Of a stretch of DNA of 64,000 bases, positions 1 to 8,206 are shown one piece after another. The translations under genes were made by a program, and so were the position numbers. Source of the stretch: JAGVPT01 sp035505655 (GTDB lineage Bacteria > Bacteroidota > Ignavibacteria > UBA10030 > UBA8401); contig DATJQP010000105.1 in assembly GCA_035505655.1 (NCBI GenBank), positions 25,396 to 89,395 on the forward strand, in the 5' to 3' direction. The notes under the pieces were generated by a model. The model was given only the letters and a program-made list of their open reading frames with translations. It made no database searches and was not told the DNA's origin. Within the stretch, counting starts at the first letter, position 1; each line of letters starts with the position of its first letter.

Positions 1-84
1 AACGAGGTGGACCGCCGGGATGATCTGGTCCGTGTCAATATCGTTCCCCAGCACAAAGGCTTTTCCACTGATGAGATTTTTCAT
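1..84 (-). CDS. leuD: 3-isopropylmalate dehydratase small subunit, N-terminal part
   Basis: Partial gene running off the left edge; only the first 28 codons are visible. The translation begins MKNLISGKAFVLGNDIDT and continues DQIIPA, the signature N-terminus of the LeuD swivel subunit, which with LeuC isomerises 2-isopropylmalate to 3-isopropylmalate in leucine synthesis. The ATG occupies 84-82. No strong Shine-Dalgarno is seen. It lies 16 bases after tag, on the same strand, and is separated from its partner leuC (6776-8077) by about 6.7 kb, which is unusual because the two are normally adjacent. Identification is from the motif alone; the remainder, and probably leuB, lie outside the window. 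Confidence 0.85.
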   Translation of the reverse strand, partial: MKNLISGKAFVLGNDIDTDQIIPAVHLV

Positions 85-100
85 GACGACTGAGAGATTG

Positions 101-664
101 TTATGAATGTTGATGTTTACGAAAACAGTCTGAGATATGGTCGTCCACCATGCCGACCGCCTGCATGAGCGCGTAACAGATCGTCGATCCGACGAAGGTG
201 AAGCCTCTTTTCTTGAGTTCTTTGCTCATGGCATCCGACTCCGGAGTTCTGGCCGGTATCTCTTTGAGACTCTTGCGCTCATTGCGCCGCGGCCTGCCTC
301 CAACAAACTGCCAGAGATAGGCGTCGAAACTGCCGAACTCCTTTTTTACCGCGAGAAATGCCCTCGCATTCTTGACCGTCCCCTCGACCTTCAGACGATT
401 GCGGACGATCCCTTCGTTCGCGAGGAGCGATCTGACCTTTCTTCCGTCGTAGCGCGCGATCTTCTTCGCGTCGAAGTTGTCGAACGCTTTTCTGTAGTTC
501 TCTCTTTTCCGGAGGATCGTAATCCAGCTGAGGCCCGCCTGAGCCCCTTCGAGGATGAGCATCTCGAAAAGCTTCCGGTCGTCATGGACCGGGACGCCCC
601 ATTCCTCGTCGTGATACTTGATGTAGAGCGGATCCGTTCCGCTCCAGCCGCATCGTTCTGGCAT
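101..664 (-). CDS. tag: DNA-3-methyladenine glycosylase I
   Basis: Base-excision repair enzyme that removes 3-methyladenine from alkylated DNA. The 187-residue length matches the family. The N-terminus (RCGWSGTDPLYIKYHDEEWG) is diagnostic. The four zinc ligands known from E. coli Tag are present with a one-residue offset: Cys5, His18, His176 and Cys180. Its ATG overlaps the ridA stop by one base (TAATG), so the two are probably translationally coupled. It lies between ridA and leuD; no functional link to leucine synthesis is obvious, so it is probably a passenger in the operon. Confidence 0.93.
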   Translation of the reverse strand: MPERCGWSGTDPLYIKYHDEEWGVPVHDDRKLFEMLILEGAQAGLSWITILRKRENYRKAFDNFDAKKIARYDGRKVRSLLANEGIVRNRLKVEGTVKNARAFLAVKKEFGSFDAYLWQFVGGRPRRNERKSLKEIPARTPESDAMSKELKKRGFTFVGSTICYALMQAVGMVDDHISDCFRKHQHS

Positions 665-1062
665 TACGATCCTGTCGTTGGCACTACGGCGTCGGCCTCG
701 ATTTCCACCAACATCTCCGGAGAAACCAGTTTATTTACTTCGACCATCGTCGCCGCGGGGCGGATCTCCTTGAAGAACTCCCCGTGAGCCTTTCCCACCT
801 TCTCCCAGTCGTCCATGTTGACGACGAAGGTCCGCGTTCGGACGACATCCTCGAGGCGAGCACCGGCTTTCTTCAATGCCGTGGCGATGTTTCTGATCGC
901 CTGCACAGACTGCGCGTACGCGTCGCCGACACCGACGATTTTTCCGTTCTCGTCGGTCGCCGTTGTCCCTGAGACAAAGATCATGTCACCGACCCGGACG
1001 GCCCGCGAGTAGCCGACAACGGGTTCCCAGGGAGTTCCGGAGGTAATGAGCGTTCGTTTCAT
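664..1062 (-). CDS. ridA: RidA/YjgF-family enamine/imine deaminase
   Basis: 132-residue member of the RidA (YjgF/YER057c/UK114) family, which hydrolyses reactive 2-aminoacrylate and related imines released by PLP enzymes. The conserved C-terminal block RPAATMVEVNKLVSPEMLVE contains the active-site arginine typical of true RidA-like proteins. A GGAG lies 7 nt before the ATG, inside the 3' end of the amidase gene 4 bases upstream. Its place in a branched-chain amino acid cluster fits the known role of RidA in protecting IlvE-type PLP enzymes. The exact subfamily (RidA versus Rid2-7) is not resolved from sequence reading. Confidence 0.85.
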   Translation of the reverse strand: MKRTLITSGTPWEPVVGYSRAVRVGDMIFVSGTTATDENGKIVGVGDAYAQSVQAIRNIATALKKAGARLEDVVRTRTFVVNMDDWEKVGKAHGEFFKEIRPAATMVEVNKLVSPEMLVEIEADAVVPTTGS

Positions 1063-1065
1063 CGG

Positions 1066-2730
1066 TCACTCCATTAATTTCGGATGTTTCAGGTGGTAAC
1101 CGGTTGCATCCTGGTATCGCTTTGCGACGGCGAGGATTGTCGCTTCATCGAACAATTTTCCAAGAAAGGTGATGCTTGTCGGTGTCCCGTCCTTGGAGAA
1201 GCCGCTCGGCACGACAACGCACGGATGCCCCGTCAGGTTCGTGAGGAGCGAGTTGTCTCCTTCAAACGGAGGTGCGACGATGACATCGATCCGCGACATC
1301 AGCTCGGCCATCCGCTGGATCGCGAGATATCTGATCCTGTTCGCCTGGATGTACTCCACGGCGGGGATGAATCGCGAAGAGCGGAAAACGTTGGGCCAGG
1401 CATCCTTGATCTGCCGGACGAGGAGGTCGTCCTTCCCGCTCCTCGTCAACTCATCGAATTGCGCCCCTGCCTCGGCATTCACGATGATCGAGAGATCCCC
1501 GATCGGAAGGTCCGGGAGTGTCACCGGGATGAGCGTCGCGCCAAGGCGCCGGAGAACGGCAAATGCCGAATCATTGTTTTCCCTGTTCGTCTTCACGCTG
1601 TCGAAATCGTTCTTCAGGTAACCGATCCGGAGCGAGCGGAGGTCGACCTTCGGGTTATAGTTGAACGGAAGATCGTAGAGCATCTGGTCCTTCCCGTCCG
1701 GGCCCTCGATGGCGTTGAACACGAGCGCACAATCTTCGACCGTCCTGCAGATCGGTCCGATCTTGTCCATCGACCAGGCGAGCGCCATGGCGCCGGTGCG
1801 GCTCACCCGCCCGTACGTCGGCCGCAGACCTGTTGTGCCGCAGACGGAGGAGGGGGAAACGATGGAGCCCCAGGTCTCGGTGCCGATGGCGAATGCCACG
1901 AGCCCCGCCGACGTCGCCGCCGCAGAGCCGGCCGAAGAACCGCTCGAACCTTCGTTGTAGTTCCACGGGTTCCGGGTCATCCCTCCGAACCAATATTCAT
2001 CCATCGCCAGTTCGCCCATTGACAGCTTCGCGACAAGGACGGCCCCCGCTTCTTCGAGCCGCTTCACCACCGAGGCATCTTCATCGATAAACTGATCCTT
2101 GTAAGGGGCGGCCCCCCATGTTGTCCTGTATCCCTTTGTCGAAAGGAGATCCTTCACGCCGTACGGGATCCCGTGGAGCGGTCCGCGGTATTTGCCGGCC
2201 GCGATCTCGGCATCCGCGCGCCGCGCTTGCCGGACTGCCAGACTTTCGGTGAGCGTGACGACGCATTCGAGCTTCGGCCCGTACCGTTTCAGCCGTCCGA
2301 GGTACATCCTCGTGAGCTCTTCGGAGGTCACCTTTCTCGTCCGCAGAAGTTCGGCGAGATCACCCACCGACCAGAATGCAAGGTCCTCCAGGTTTGCCGG
2401 GACGACAACTTTTCGCGGAGGAGTTGCGACAAACTTTTTCCGGACCGTGCTGAACTTCATCCCGGCGGGGATCGGGTTGAAGATCAACGCGGGCGGAACA
2501 TTATTCGCAAGGTTCACCTTACGGAGGTGCTCATAGCTTGACAGTTGGTCCTTCAGGGCGTCGAGCATCGAATCCCGTTTGGCGTCCGTGAAGGTGAGAC
2601 CGATGAGCTTTTCGGCCCCTGAGACCGCCTCCCGAGTCACCGGCGAAAGCGCCTGTTCTCCGACAACCGCGCCAAGCAGAAAGCATCCTACTCCCGCCGC
2701 TAGCATCACAAAGATCCTATTTTTCTTCAT
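1066..2730 (-). CDS. exported amidase-signature hydrolase
   Basis: Amidase signature family enzyme of about 554 residues. Numbering from an alternative upstream ATG at 2745, the catalytic triad is visible: Lys198 in GIPYGVKDL, the cis-Ser in the glycine/serine loop GSSGSSAGSAAA (about 267-278), and nucleophile Ser294 in TETWGSIVSP. The start at 2730 is preferred because a GGAAAG precedes it by about 8 nt and it gives a classical MKKN + hydrophobic signal sequence (IFVMLAAGVGCFLLGAVVG). An N-terminal extension of about 110 residues precedes the amidase domain. The signal peptide argues against a GatA role; substrate unknown (peptide amide or other amide in the periplasm). Probably first gene of amidase-ridA-tag-leuD. 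Confidence 0.85.
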   Translation of the reverse strand: MKKNRIFVMLAAGVGCFLLGAVVGEQALSPVTREAVSGAEKLIGLTFTDAKRDSMLDALKDQLSSYEHLRKVNLANNVPPALIFNPIPAGMKFSTVRKKFVATPPRKVVVPANLEDLAFWSVGDLAELLRTRKVTSEELTRMYLGRLKRYGPKLECVVTLTESLAVRQARRADAEIAAGKYRGPLHGIPYGVKDLLSTKGYRTTWGAAPYKDQFIDEDASVVKRLEEAGAVLVAKLSMGELAMDEYWFGGMTRNPWNYNEGSSGSSAGSAAATSAGLVAFAIGTETWGSIVSPSSVCGTTGLRPTYGRVSRTGAMALAWSMDKIGPICRTVEDCALVFNAIEGPDGKDQMLYDLPFNYNPKVDLRSLRIGYLKNDFDSVKTNRENNDSAFAVLRRLGATLIPVTLPDLPIGDLSIIVNAEAGAQFDELTRSGKDDLLVRQIKDAWPNVFRSSRFIPAVEYIQANRIRYLAIQRMAELMSRIDVIVAPPFEGDNSLLTNLTGHPCVVVPSGFSKDGTPTSITFLGKLFDEATILAVAKRYQDATGYHLKHPKLME

Positions 2731-2821
2731 TCGATGGCTTTCCATCCGTCATTCGATAGATATCACGTCCCTCCCGCATCACTTGCCCAACCCGGCGCAC
2801 AATCAACTCCTCGTCACACCA

Positions 2822-2856
2822 TCTTTTCTCTTCTCGCTTAAATCTTATATCTAAAT
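2822..2856. repeat. heptad-phased pyrimidine array
   Basis: Five consecutive degenerate 7-mers of the form TCTTNNC/TCTTATA, between the amidase and PEBP genes. Same 7-nt phase as the larger array at 2941-2989; no matching purine arm is seen nearby. Confidence 0.5.
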
Positions 2857-2940
2857 AGAAGCTCTCGAGAATGACGATGCTCGATTGCTTATCACCCTGG
2901 CGCATTCTTGGTGGGCACCCAGACCGAACGCTCCCCGCCG

Positions 2941-2989
2941 TCTCTTCTCTCTTCTCACTTCTCTCTTGTTTCTTATCTTTTGTATCTTC
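2941..2989. repeat. heptad-phased pyrimidine array at the 3' end of the PEBP gene
   Basis: Seven perfectly phased 7-mers with consensus TCTCTTC, degenerating to TATCTTC. The array runs into the last codons and stop of the PEBP-like gene (stop at 2973-2975), so the end of that protein is encoded by repeat sequence. It belongs to the dispersed heptad family described for 46353-46973. Confidence 0.7.
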
Positions 2990-3548
2990 CCATCAACACC
3001 CCTTCCGCCACCACATGCCCCTCCATCGCCCGAAGGAGCTGTGCCTTCGTCGCACCGCTTTCAAGGTTCACCGCCTTGTCAAGAGCATAGACCTTAAAGT
3101 AGTAGCGGTGTACTCCTCCGGGAGGACAGGGTCCGTCGTATCCGATCTCGTGGGAATCGTTGATCCCCTGCCGGGAGCCGTCGGGGAGGTTTGATTTGTG
3201 GGAGAAATTCTCCGCGAGTCCCTTTGTCGAGGCGGGAACGTTGAAGAGTACCCAATGGACCCAGGTTCCACGGGGAGCATCCGGATCATCGCAAATCAGG
3301 ACGATGACTTTGGCCGTGGCTGGAACGCCGCTCCATTCAACGGCGGGCGACACGTTTTCCCCGTCGCAGGTAAATTTCTTGGGGATGAACTCTCCCTCCT
3401 TGAATGCCGGGCTCGTTACTTTGATTTCCATAATTGTGTCTCCTTTCACAGCCGCCCCCGGAGCGGAATAAACGACTCCGGCGGCGAAAATCGCAAAGCT
3501 CAGTGCCGAGACGAATCTCTTCATGACAATGGTGTCCCGTCTGTTCAT
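2973..3548 (-). CDS. YbhB/YbcL family Raf-kinase-inhibitor-like protein (PEBP fold), exported
   Basis: 191 residues. The PEBP motifs DDPDAPRGTWVHWVLFNVP and GYDGPCPPGGVHRYYF identify the bacterial YbhB/YbcL family; biochemical function is not established for the family beyond anion/ligand binding in a conserved pocket. An N-terminal hydrophobic segment (KRFVSALSFAIFAAGVVYSA) looks like a signal peptide. The ATG at 3524 is an equally possible start that would put the signal at residue 1. It is transcribed in the same direction as the amidase operon but separated by about 240 bases containing heptad arrays. Confidence 0.85.
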   Translation of the reverse strand: MNRRDTIVMKRFVSALSFAIFAAGVVYSAPGAAVKGDTIMEIKVTSPAFKEGEFIPKKFTCDGENVSPAVEWSGVPATAKVIVLICDDPDAPRGTWVHWVLFNVPASTKGLAENFSHKSNLPDGSRQGINDSHEIGYDGPCPPGGVHRYYFKVYALDKAVNLESGATKAQLLRAMEGHVVAEGVLMGRYKR

Positions 3549-3697
3549 TTGAAGATTCAGTGATATCCCGGAATATCAGGAAACCGGTGAGGAATCCTTC
3601 AAACGACCTGCGACAGCGGTGCCGGGCAACCTGCCGCCGACGGCACAAATATCACCGTGTTCGCGGACAAAAGCAACGGACTGCCGTCACGAGAAGT

Positions 3698-3727
3698 GTT
3701 ACAGTCTGGATGCTCAACGAGTCGAGT
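3698..3727. repeat. 30-bp dispersed repeat, copy 1
   Basis: GTTACAGTCTGGATGCTCAA followed by CGAGTCGAGT. The same 30 bases recur at 49950-49979 with only two C-to-T differences. A flanking stretch (GCCGTCACGAGAAGT) lies upstream here and, in diverged form, downstream in the second copy. This suggests both derive from a longer tandem unit. It lies in the otherwise gene-free 334-base gap between ppc and the PEBP gene. Confidence 0.6.
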
Positions 3728-3798
3728 CTTCGACCCGCTAATCACAAAGTGATACATTCGGCAAAATCCGCGGGCATGACGAGTGCTGGAGTATCGTC

Positions 3799-3823
3799 AT
3801 TCCCGAACGTTTTTATCGGGAAT
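3799..3823. repeat. REP-like palindrome, copy 1
   Basis: ATTCCCGA and TCGGGAAT form a perfect 8-bp stem around a 9-base loop (ACGTTTTTA), flanked by GTC...CC ATCTG. A related but interrupted copy lies at 60760-60816 in the opposite orientation. Together with the repeat at 3698 this is what the 3549-3882 gap holds; no gene or clear terminator for ppc was found there. Confidence 0.6.
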
Positions 3824-3882
3824 CCATCTGTGGGGATCGCGAGCAATCCAAATTGTAACGCTACCCCGCCCCGGCTCTTGTC

Positions 3883-6678
3883 CTACCCAGTGTTGCGCAA
3901 ACCGGCGGCCACACCATTAATGCTCAGGAAAATGTTCTGCTCGAGCTCACCCCGCTCCGCTTCACCGGGTTCGTTTTTCTGGAGCCGACGGAGCAGCTCG
4001 ACCTGGATGTAGCTCAGCGGATCGACATAAGGATTCCGGAGCTGGATCGAACGCTGAAGCATCCCGTTTTCCTCAAGGATCTCTTCCTGATCGGTGATGA
4101 GGAGGATCATCGCGCGGGTCAGGTCATACCGGGATTTCAACTCCCGGTAGGTTGACTTCCCCAGGATCACCGGCTCGACAAGGGCGGCGTACTCCTTCGA
4201 GATGTCGAAGTCTGCCTTCGCGAGAATCATCTGCATGTTATCGATGAGCGAGCGGAACGTCTGCCAGCGCCTGTACATCTGCCTCAGGAGCTTCAGCCGC
4301 TTCGGATCGGGCTTCGAGGGCTTCAGGAAGAGATATGCCCGCAACCCCTCGCCGGCTCCGAGCCATCCCGGCAAAACGTGGCGGCTTTGCATCCAGCCAA
4401 AGGTCCACGGTATGGCTCGGAGGTCTTCAATGCGTTCCGAATCGACCCGCTTGGACGGCCGGGATCCGATCTGCATTTTCATGATCTCTTCGATCGGCGT
4501 TGCCTGGGCAAAGTATCGGATGAAGTCGGGCCGGCCGTAGACCACCTCGCGGTACGCCTCGTAGCTGTGGTGGGCAATCTCATCCATCGCCGCGAACCAT
4601 CGGGTGCGGTTCTTGTCGAGCGTCGGATTCCGACGAGCCTTCGGTGTATTCCCCATGATCATCGCCGATGTCGTGAGCTCCAGCGAACGCTGTGCGATCG
4701 CCGGGTGCGCGTACTTCAGCGAGATCACCTCCCCCTGCTCCGTGATCTTTATTTTCCCGTTGAGCGAGTGGGCCGGTTGGGAGAGAATTGCCTCGTACTC
4801 CGGCCCGCCACCCCGTCCGACCGTCCCTCCTCTTCCGTGAAAAAACAACCAGTCGACCCCCGCCAACTGCGACGTTTTTGTGAGAAGGCGCTGTGCCTTG
4901 TAGAGGGCCCAATGCGAGCCAACAATGCCTCCCTCTTTCGTGCTGTCGGAGTACCCGATCATGATTTCCTGCCGCCGTTGGCGTGCGTCGAGGTGAGCGC
5001 GGTACGCTTCGTTCCGATAGAGCCGCTCCATGATGCCGGGGGCCGCGGTGAGGTCGGTCGTCGTTTCGAACAACGGGACGATATCGACCGCACTCCGCAT
5101 CTCTCCGAATCCGGCGGCGAAGAGCCCGGTCGACTTCATGAGATAAAGAACTTCGAGAATATCCGCCGCCGATTCGGTCATGCTGATGATGTACGATCCG
5201 ATCGCATGGTCGTCGATCTCGGTCTGAGCCCTCTTCATCTTCCGCAACGTCGCGAGGACCTCGGCGCTTTGCTGCGAGAGTTTCGATTCCTCGAATGTCG
5301 GGACTCCCGCCTTCATGATCTCCCGCGTGAGCGTTTCTTCCCTCTCATCGGGGCCGAGCGCCGTGTACGAAATGTCTCGCTGGCTCAGGATCTCCGCGAT
5401 CGCCGCCGTGTGAACGTCCCGGTGCTGCCGGATGTCGAGCGCTGCAAGATGGAACCCGAACGTCTCCACGTTCCGGAGAAGGTCCTTGAGGAGGCCGTTC
5501 GCCTGAAGCGCTCCTTTGTGCGAGCGCAGGCTCCGGTCGATGATGGAAAGGTCTTCGACCATCTCCGAGGAAGAGTGATACATCAACTCGGCATGAGAGG
5601 CATCGTCGTTGGCGTAATCGAGCCTGTACTGCAGCCTCCGGTAGATATACGCCAGCTTTACTCTGTAAATCTCGTCGTCGTTCCGAACCTGAGCCGGGCG
5701 CTCGAGGAATTCCCGGTCCCGCTGGATCGAGCGGATCAGCTCGTCGCTTCCTCCGACAACCTTCACCGACTCGCTGTACTCGACAAAAAGCTCGTCGACG
5801 GCCTGAAGATGAAGCTCAAGGATCGTCCTCGACATCCGTTGAAGCGTCTTCCAGGTCTCGTCGGCGGTGACGAACGGGTTTCCGTCGCGGTCTCCGCCGA
5901 TCCACGAGCCGAAGCGGACGAAAGAAGGGATCGACGACTTCCATCCCGGATAGATCTCCCTTGCCGTATGCTCGAGGTCGCGGTAAAAGTGCGGGATGGT
6001 TTTGTAGAGGATGTTGCGGAAATAATAGACTCCGTTGTAGACTTCGTCGAGGACGGAGATATTATAGGTGCGCGTCTCTTCGGTCTGCCAGAGGCTCGTG
6101 ATATGACGCTTGATCTCCTCCTCGAGCAGCGAGCGTTCCATCCCGGTGATGTTCCCGCGGTCGAACTCCTCGAGCAGTTTCCAGATCCGGGAATGTTTCT
6201 CGAGGACCGTTCTCCGCGTCGCCTCTGTCGGATGTGCGGTAAAGACCGGAGTGATCGACAGGCGGCCGAAGAGGGCCGCAACTTCTTCTTCGGGAATGTC
6301 CAGCTCCCTGAGCCGCTGGAGCGTCTGACGGAGCGATCCGGGATAGCCGCTTTCGGCGTGGGCGAGGAGGTGGTTGCGGTGGCGCTGGATGCGGTAGTGC
6401 TGCTCCGCGGTGTTCACGAGCTGAAAGTAGGCGGCGAAGGCCCTCAATACTTTCGACATCTGGACCGTGTCGAGTCCCTTGATGACCTTTTTAAGAGCGC
6501 GGAGTGAGGCGGAGTCGCGCTTCTTGCGGAGATCCTTCGCCATGAAGCGGATCTTCTCCTCGAGCTCGTAGATGGCGCTCCCTTCCTGCTCTTCGATCAC
6601 TTCGCCGAGCAGGTCGCCGAGCATTCGTATGTTGGTCCGGAGCGGCTTGTCGCGCTCCGAACTTTTCTCACGGGCCAT
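3883..6678 (-). CDS. ppc: phosphoenolpyruvate carboxylase
   Basis: 931 residues, full length for bacterial Ppc, which carboxylates PEP to oxaloacetate to refill the TCA cycle. Visible signatures are TPVFTAHPTEATRR with catalytic His149, the second active-site motif FHGRGGTVGRGGGP, and the invariant C-terminal RNTG that reaches the active site. It stands between leuC and the PEBP gene. A terminator-like hairpin lies directly upstream of its ATG with no room for a Shine-Dalgarno. Oxaloacetate feeds aspartate/glutamate, which fits the nitrogen and amino acid theme of the cluster. Confidence 0.96.
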   Translation of the reverse strand: MAREKSSERDKPLRTNIRMLGDLLGEVIEEQEGSAIYELEEKIRFMAKDLRKKRDSASLRALKKVIKGLDTVQMSKVLRAFAAYFQLVNTAEQHYRIQRHRNHLLAHAESGYPGSLRQTLQRLRELDIPEEEVAALFGRLSITPVFTAHPTEATRRTVLEKHSRIWKLLEEFDRGNITGMERSLLEEEIKRHITSLWQTEETRTYNISVLDEVYNGVYYFRNILYKTIPHFYRDLEHTAREIYPGWKSSIPSFVRFGSWIGGDRDGNPFVTADETWKTLQRMSRTILELHLQAVDELFVEYSESVKVVGGSDELIRSIQRDREFLERPAQVRNDDEIYRVKLAYIYRRLQYRLDYANDDASHAELMYHSSSEMVEDLSIIDRSLRSHKGALQANGLLKDLLRNVETFGFHLAALDIRQHRDVHTAAIAEILSQRDISYTALGPDEREETLTREIMKAGVPTFEESKLSQQSAEVLATLRKMKRAQTEIDDHAIGSYIISMTESAADILEVLYLMKSTGLFAAGFGEMRSAVDIVPLFETTTDLTAAPGIMERLYRNEAYRAHLDARQRRQEIMIGYSDSTKEGGIVGSHWALYKAQRLLTKTSQLAGVDWLFFHGRGGTVGRGGGPEYEAILSQPAHSLNGKIKITEQGEVISLKYAHPAIAQRSLELTTSAMIMGNTPKARRNPTLDKNRTRWFAAMDEIAHHSYEAYREVVYGRPDFIRYFAQATPIEEIMKMQIGSRPSKRVDSERIEDLRAIPWTFGWMQSRHVLPGWLGAGEGLRAYLFLKPSKPDPKRLKLLRQMYRRWQTFRSLIDNMQMILAKADFDISKEYAALVEPVILGKSTYRELKSRYDLTRAMILLITDQEEILEENGMLQRSIQLRNPYVDPLSYIQVELLRRLQKNEPGEAERGELEQNIFLSINGVAAGLRNTG

Positions 6679-6686
6679 GGAATGAC

Positions 6687-6719
6687 AAAAAGAAAACTCA
6701 GGCGGAACTCAACCTGAGT
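6687..6719 (-). terminator. Rho-independent terminator-like hairpin between leuC and ppc
   Basis: On the minus strand a 7-bp stem ACTCAGG/CCTGAGT with a 10-base loop is followed by TTTTCTTTTT. It ends 9 bases before the ppc ATG, so it could close the ilv-leu transcript or act as an attenuator in the ppc leader. Confidence 0.65.
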
Positions 6720-6775
6720 GTGTTGGTGACCTCTCTCATGTTGTCCCGCCTACACCACAACGCCTCCACGCATCG

Positions 6776-8077
6776 TCAGTTCGCAAAAAACTTCTTCGGA
6801 TGGGTGATCACGCCCGTCAGGGCAGACGCGGCCACCGTATACGGTGACGCAAGATAGACCTGCGATTTCTTCGACCCCATTCGTCCGGGAAAGTTTCTGT
6901 TCGTCGAAGAGATGCACACTTCAACGCCGTTGAGGCGGCCGAAGGTGTCCGAGGGACCGCCGAGGCATGCCGCACAGGACGCGTCTCCGATCCTGCAACC
7001 GGCCTCTTCGAGAATCTGCCACACGGTCTTGTCCTTCACCTTCCGCTCCTTCATCTGCTTCGCCACCTCGGTGGTCGCGGGAACGACGAAGGTGTCGATT
7101 TTCACCCTCTCGCCGTACATCGTCTCCGCGGCGGCGACGAAATCGGAGATCTTTCCGCCGGTGCACGATCCGATGTACGCCCGGTCAAGCTTCGTCCCCG
7201 CCACTTCGCTCACCCTTGCCTTGTTGTCGGGTGAATGCGGTTTTGCCACGAGGGGCTCGATCTCGGAGACCTTGAACCGGTGTTCGCTGTGGAACTTCGC
7301 ATCCTTGTCGTTCTGGAACGTCTCAAACGATGCCTTCGTTCTCGCGCGCACGAAGTCGGTCGTCGTTTTGTCGGGGGCGCAGATCCCGTTCTTCCCCCCC
7401 GCCTCGATCACCATGTTGCAGAGGGTCATCCGGCCTTCCATGTCCATCCGGTCGATCGTGTCGCCGGCAAACTCCATCGTACGGTACGTCGCACCATCCA
7501 CCCCGATCTTCCCGATGACCGCGAGAATGAGATCCTTCGCCATGAGATACGGCGGCAGCTCTCCTTCAAAGATGAACCGCATGGTCTCCGGGACTTTCAC
7601 CCACAGCTTGCCGGTCCCGAGGATGAACGCCGCATCGGTGTTGCCGATGCCGGTCGCAAACTCGCCGAACGCTCCGGCCGTGCAGGTGTGGGAATCGGTT
7701 CCGAAAAGCACTTCGCCGGGGCGTGTGAAGCCTTCCTCGGGAAGGGCGATATGGCAGACCCCTTTATAGCGGGGAGTATGGACGTCGAAGAAATGCGGAA
7801 GGTTCTGTTCCTTGACGAAATCGCGGAGGATGTCCACGTTCCGGCGGGCATGGGTATCGGCGGTGAAGATATAGTGGTCCGGGATGACAACGACCTTCTC
7901 TCTGTTCCATACTTTTGCCCCGGAGCCGAATTCCTTCTTGAAAATCCCAAACGTCCCCGGCCCGCAGACGTCGTGGGTCATGAGGATGTCGACATCCACC
8001 CAGACGTTCTCCCCGGGCTTCGCTTCTCTCTTCCCCGAACGCCGTGCAAGAATTTTTTCCGTGATGGTCATTCCCAT
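6776..8077 (-). CDS. leuC: 3-isopropylmalate dehydratase large subunit
   Basis: 433 residues, the shorter HacA/LeuC2-type large subunit. The [4Fe-4S] ligands are visible as Cys305 (IGSCTGGK), Cys368 and Cys371 (CAACLGG). FGTDSHTCTAG (126-136) and NRNFPGRMG (393-401) are substrate-binding motifs of the aconitase superfamily. It catalyses the isomerisation of 2- to 3-isopropylmalate with LeuD, which is encoded 6.7 kb further down the same strand. There are 129 bases between it and leuA upstream. The start could also be the ATG two codons in. Confidence 0.94.
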   Translation of the reverse strand: MGMTITEKILARRSGKREAKPGENVWVDVDILMTHDVCGPGTFGIFKKEFGSGAKVWNREKVVVIPDHYIFTADTHARRNVDILRDFVKEQNLPHFFDVHTPRYKGVCHIALPEEGFTRPGEVLFGTDSHTCTAGAFGEFATGIGNTDAAFILGTGKLWVKVPETMRFIFEGELPPYLMAKDLILAVIGKIGVDGATYRTMEFAGDTIDRMDMEGRMTLCNMVIEAGGKNGICAPDKTTTDFVRARTKASFETFQNDKDAKFHSEHRFKVSEIEPLVAKPHSPDNKARVSEVAGTKLDRAYIGSCTGGKISDFVAAAETMYGERVKIDTFVVPATTEVAKQMKERKVKDKTVWQILEEAGCRIGDASCAACLGGPSDTFGRLNGVEVCISSTNRNFPGRMGSKKSQVYLASPYTVAASALTGVITHPKKFFAN

Positions 8078-8206
8078 GGCGGTGATGTGAACAATTCACG
8101 CCGGTGATGGAGCCTCAGGCTGACGGCCGTCAATTCCCGATCGTGCTGTTCCTCTCCTTTCTTTGATGGTGAGGGTGAATATGGTTCCTGTTCGATTCGT
8201 TGTGCC

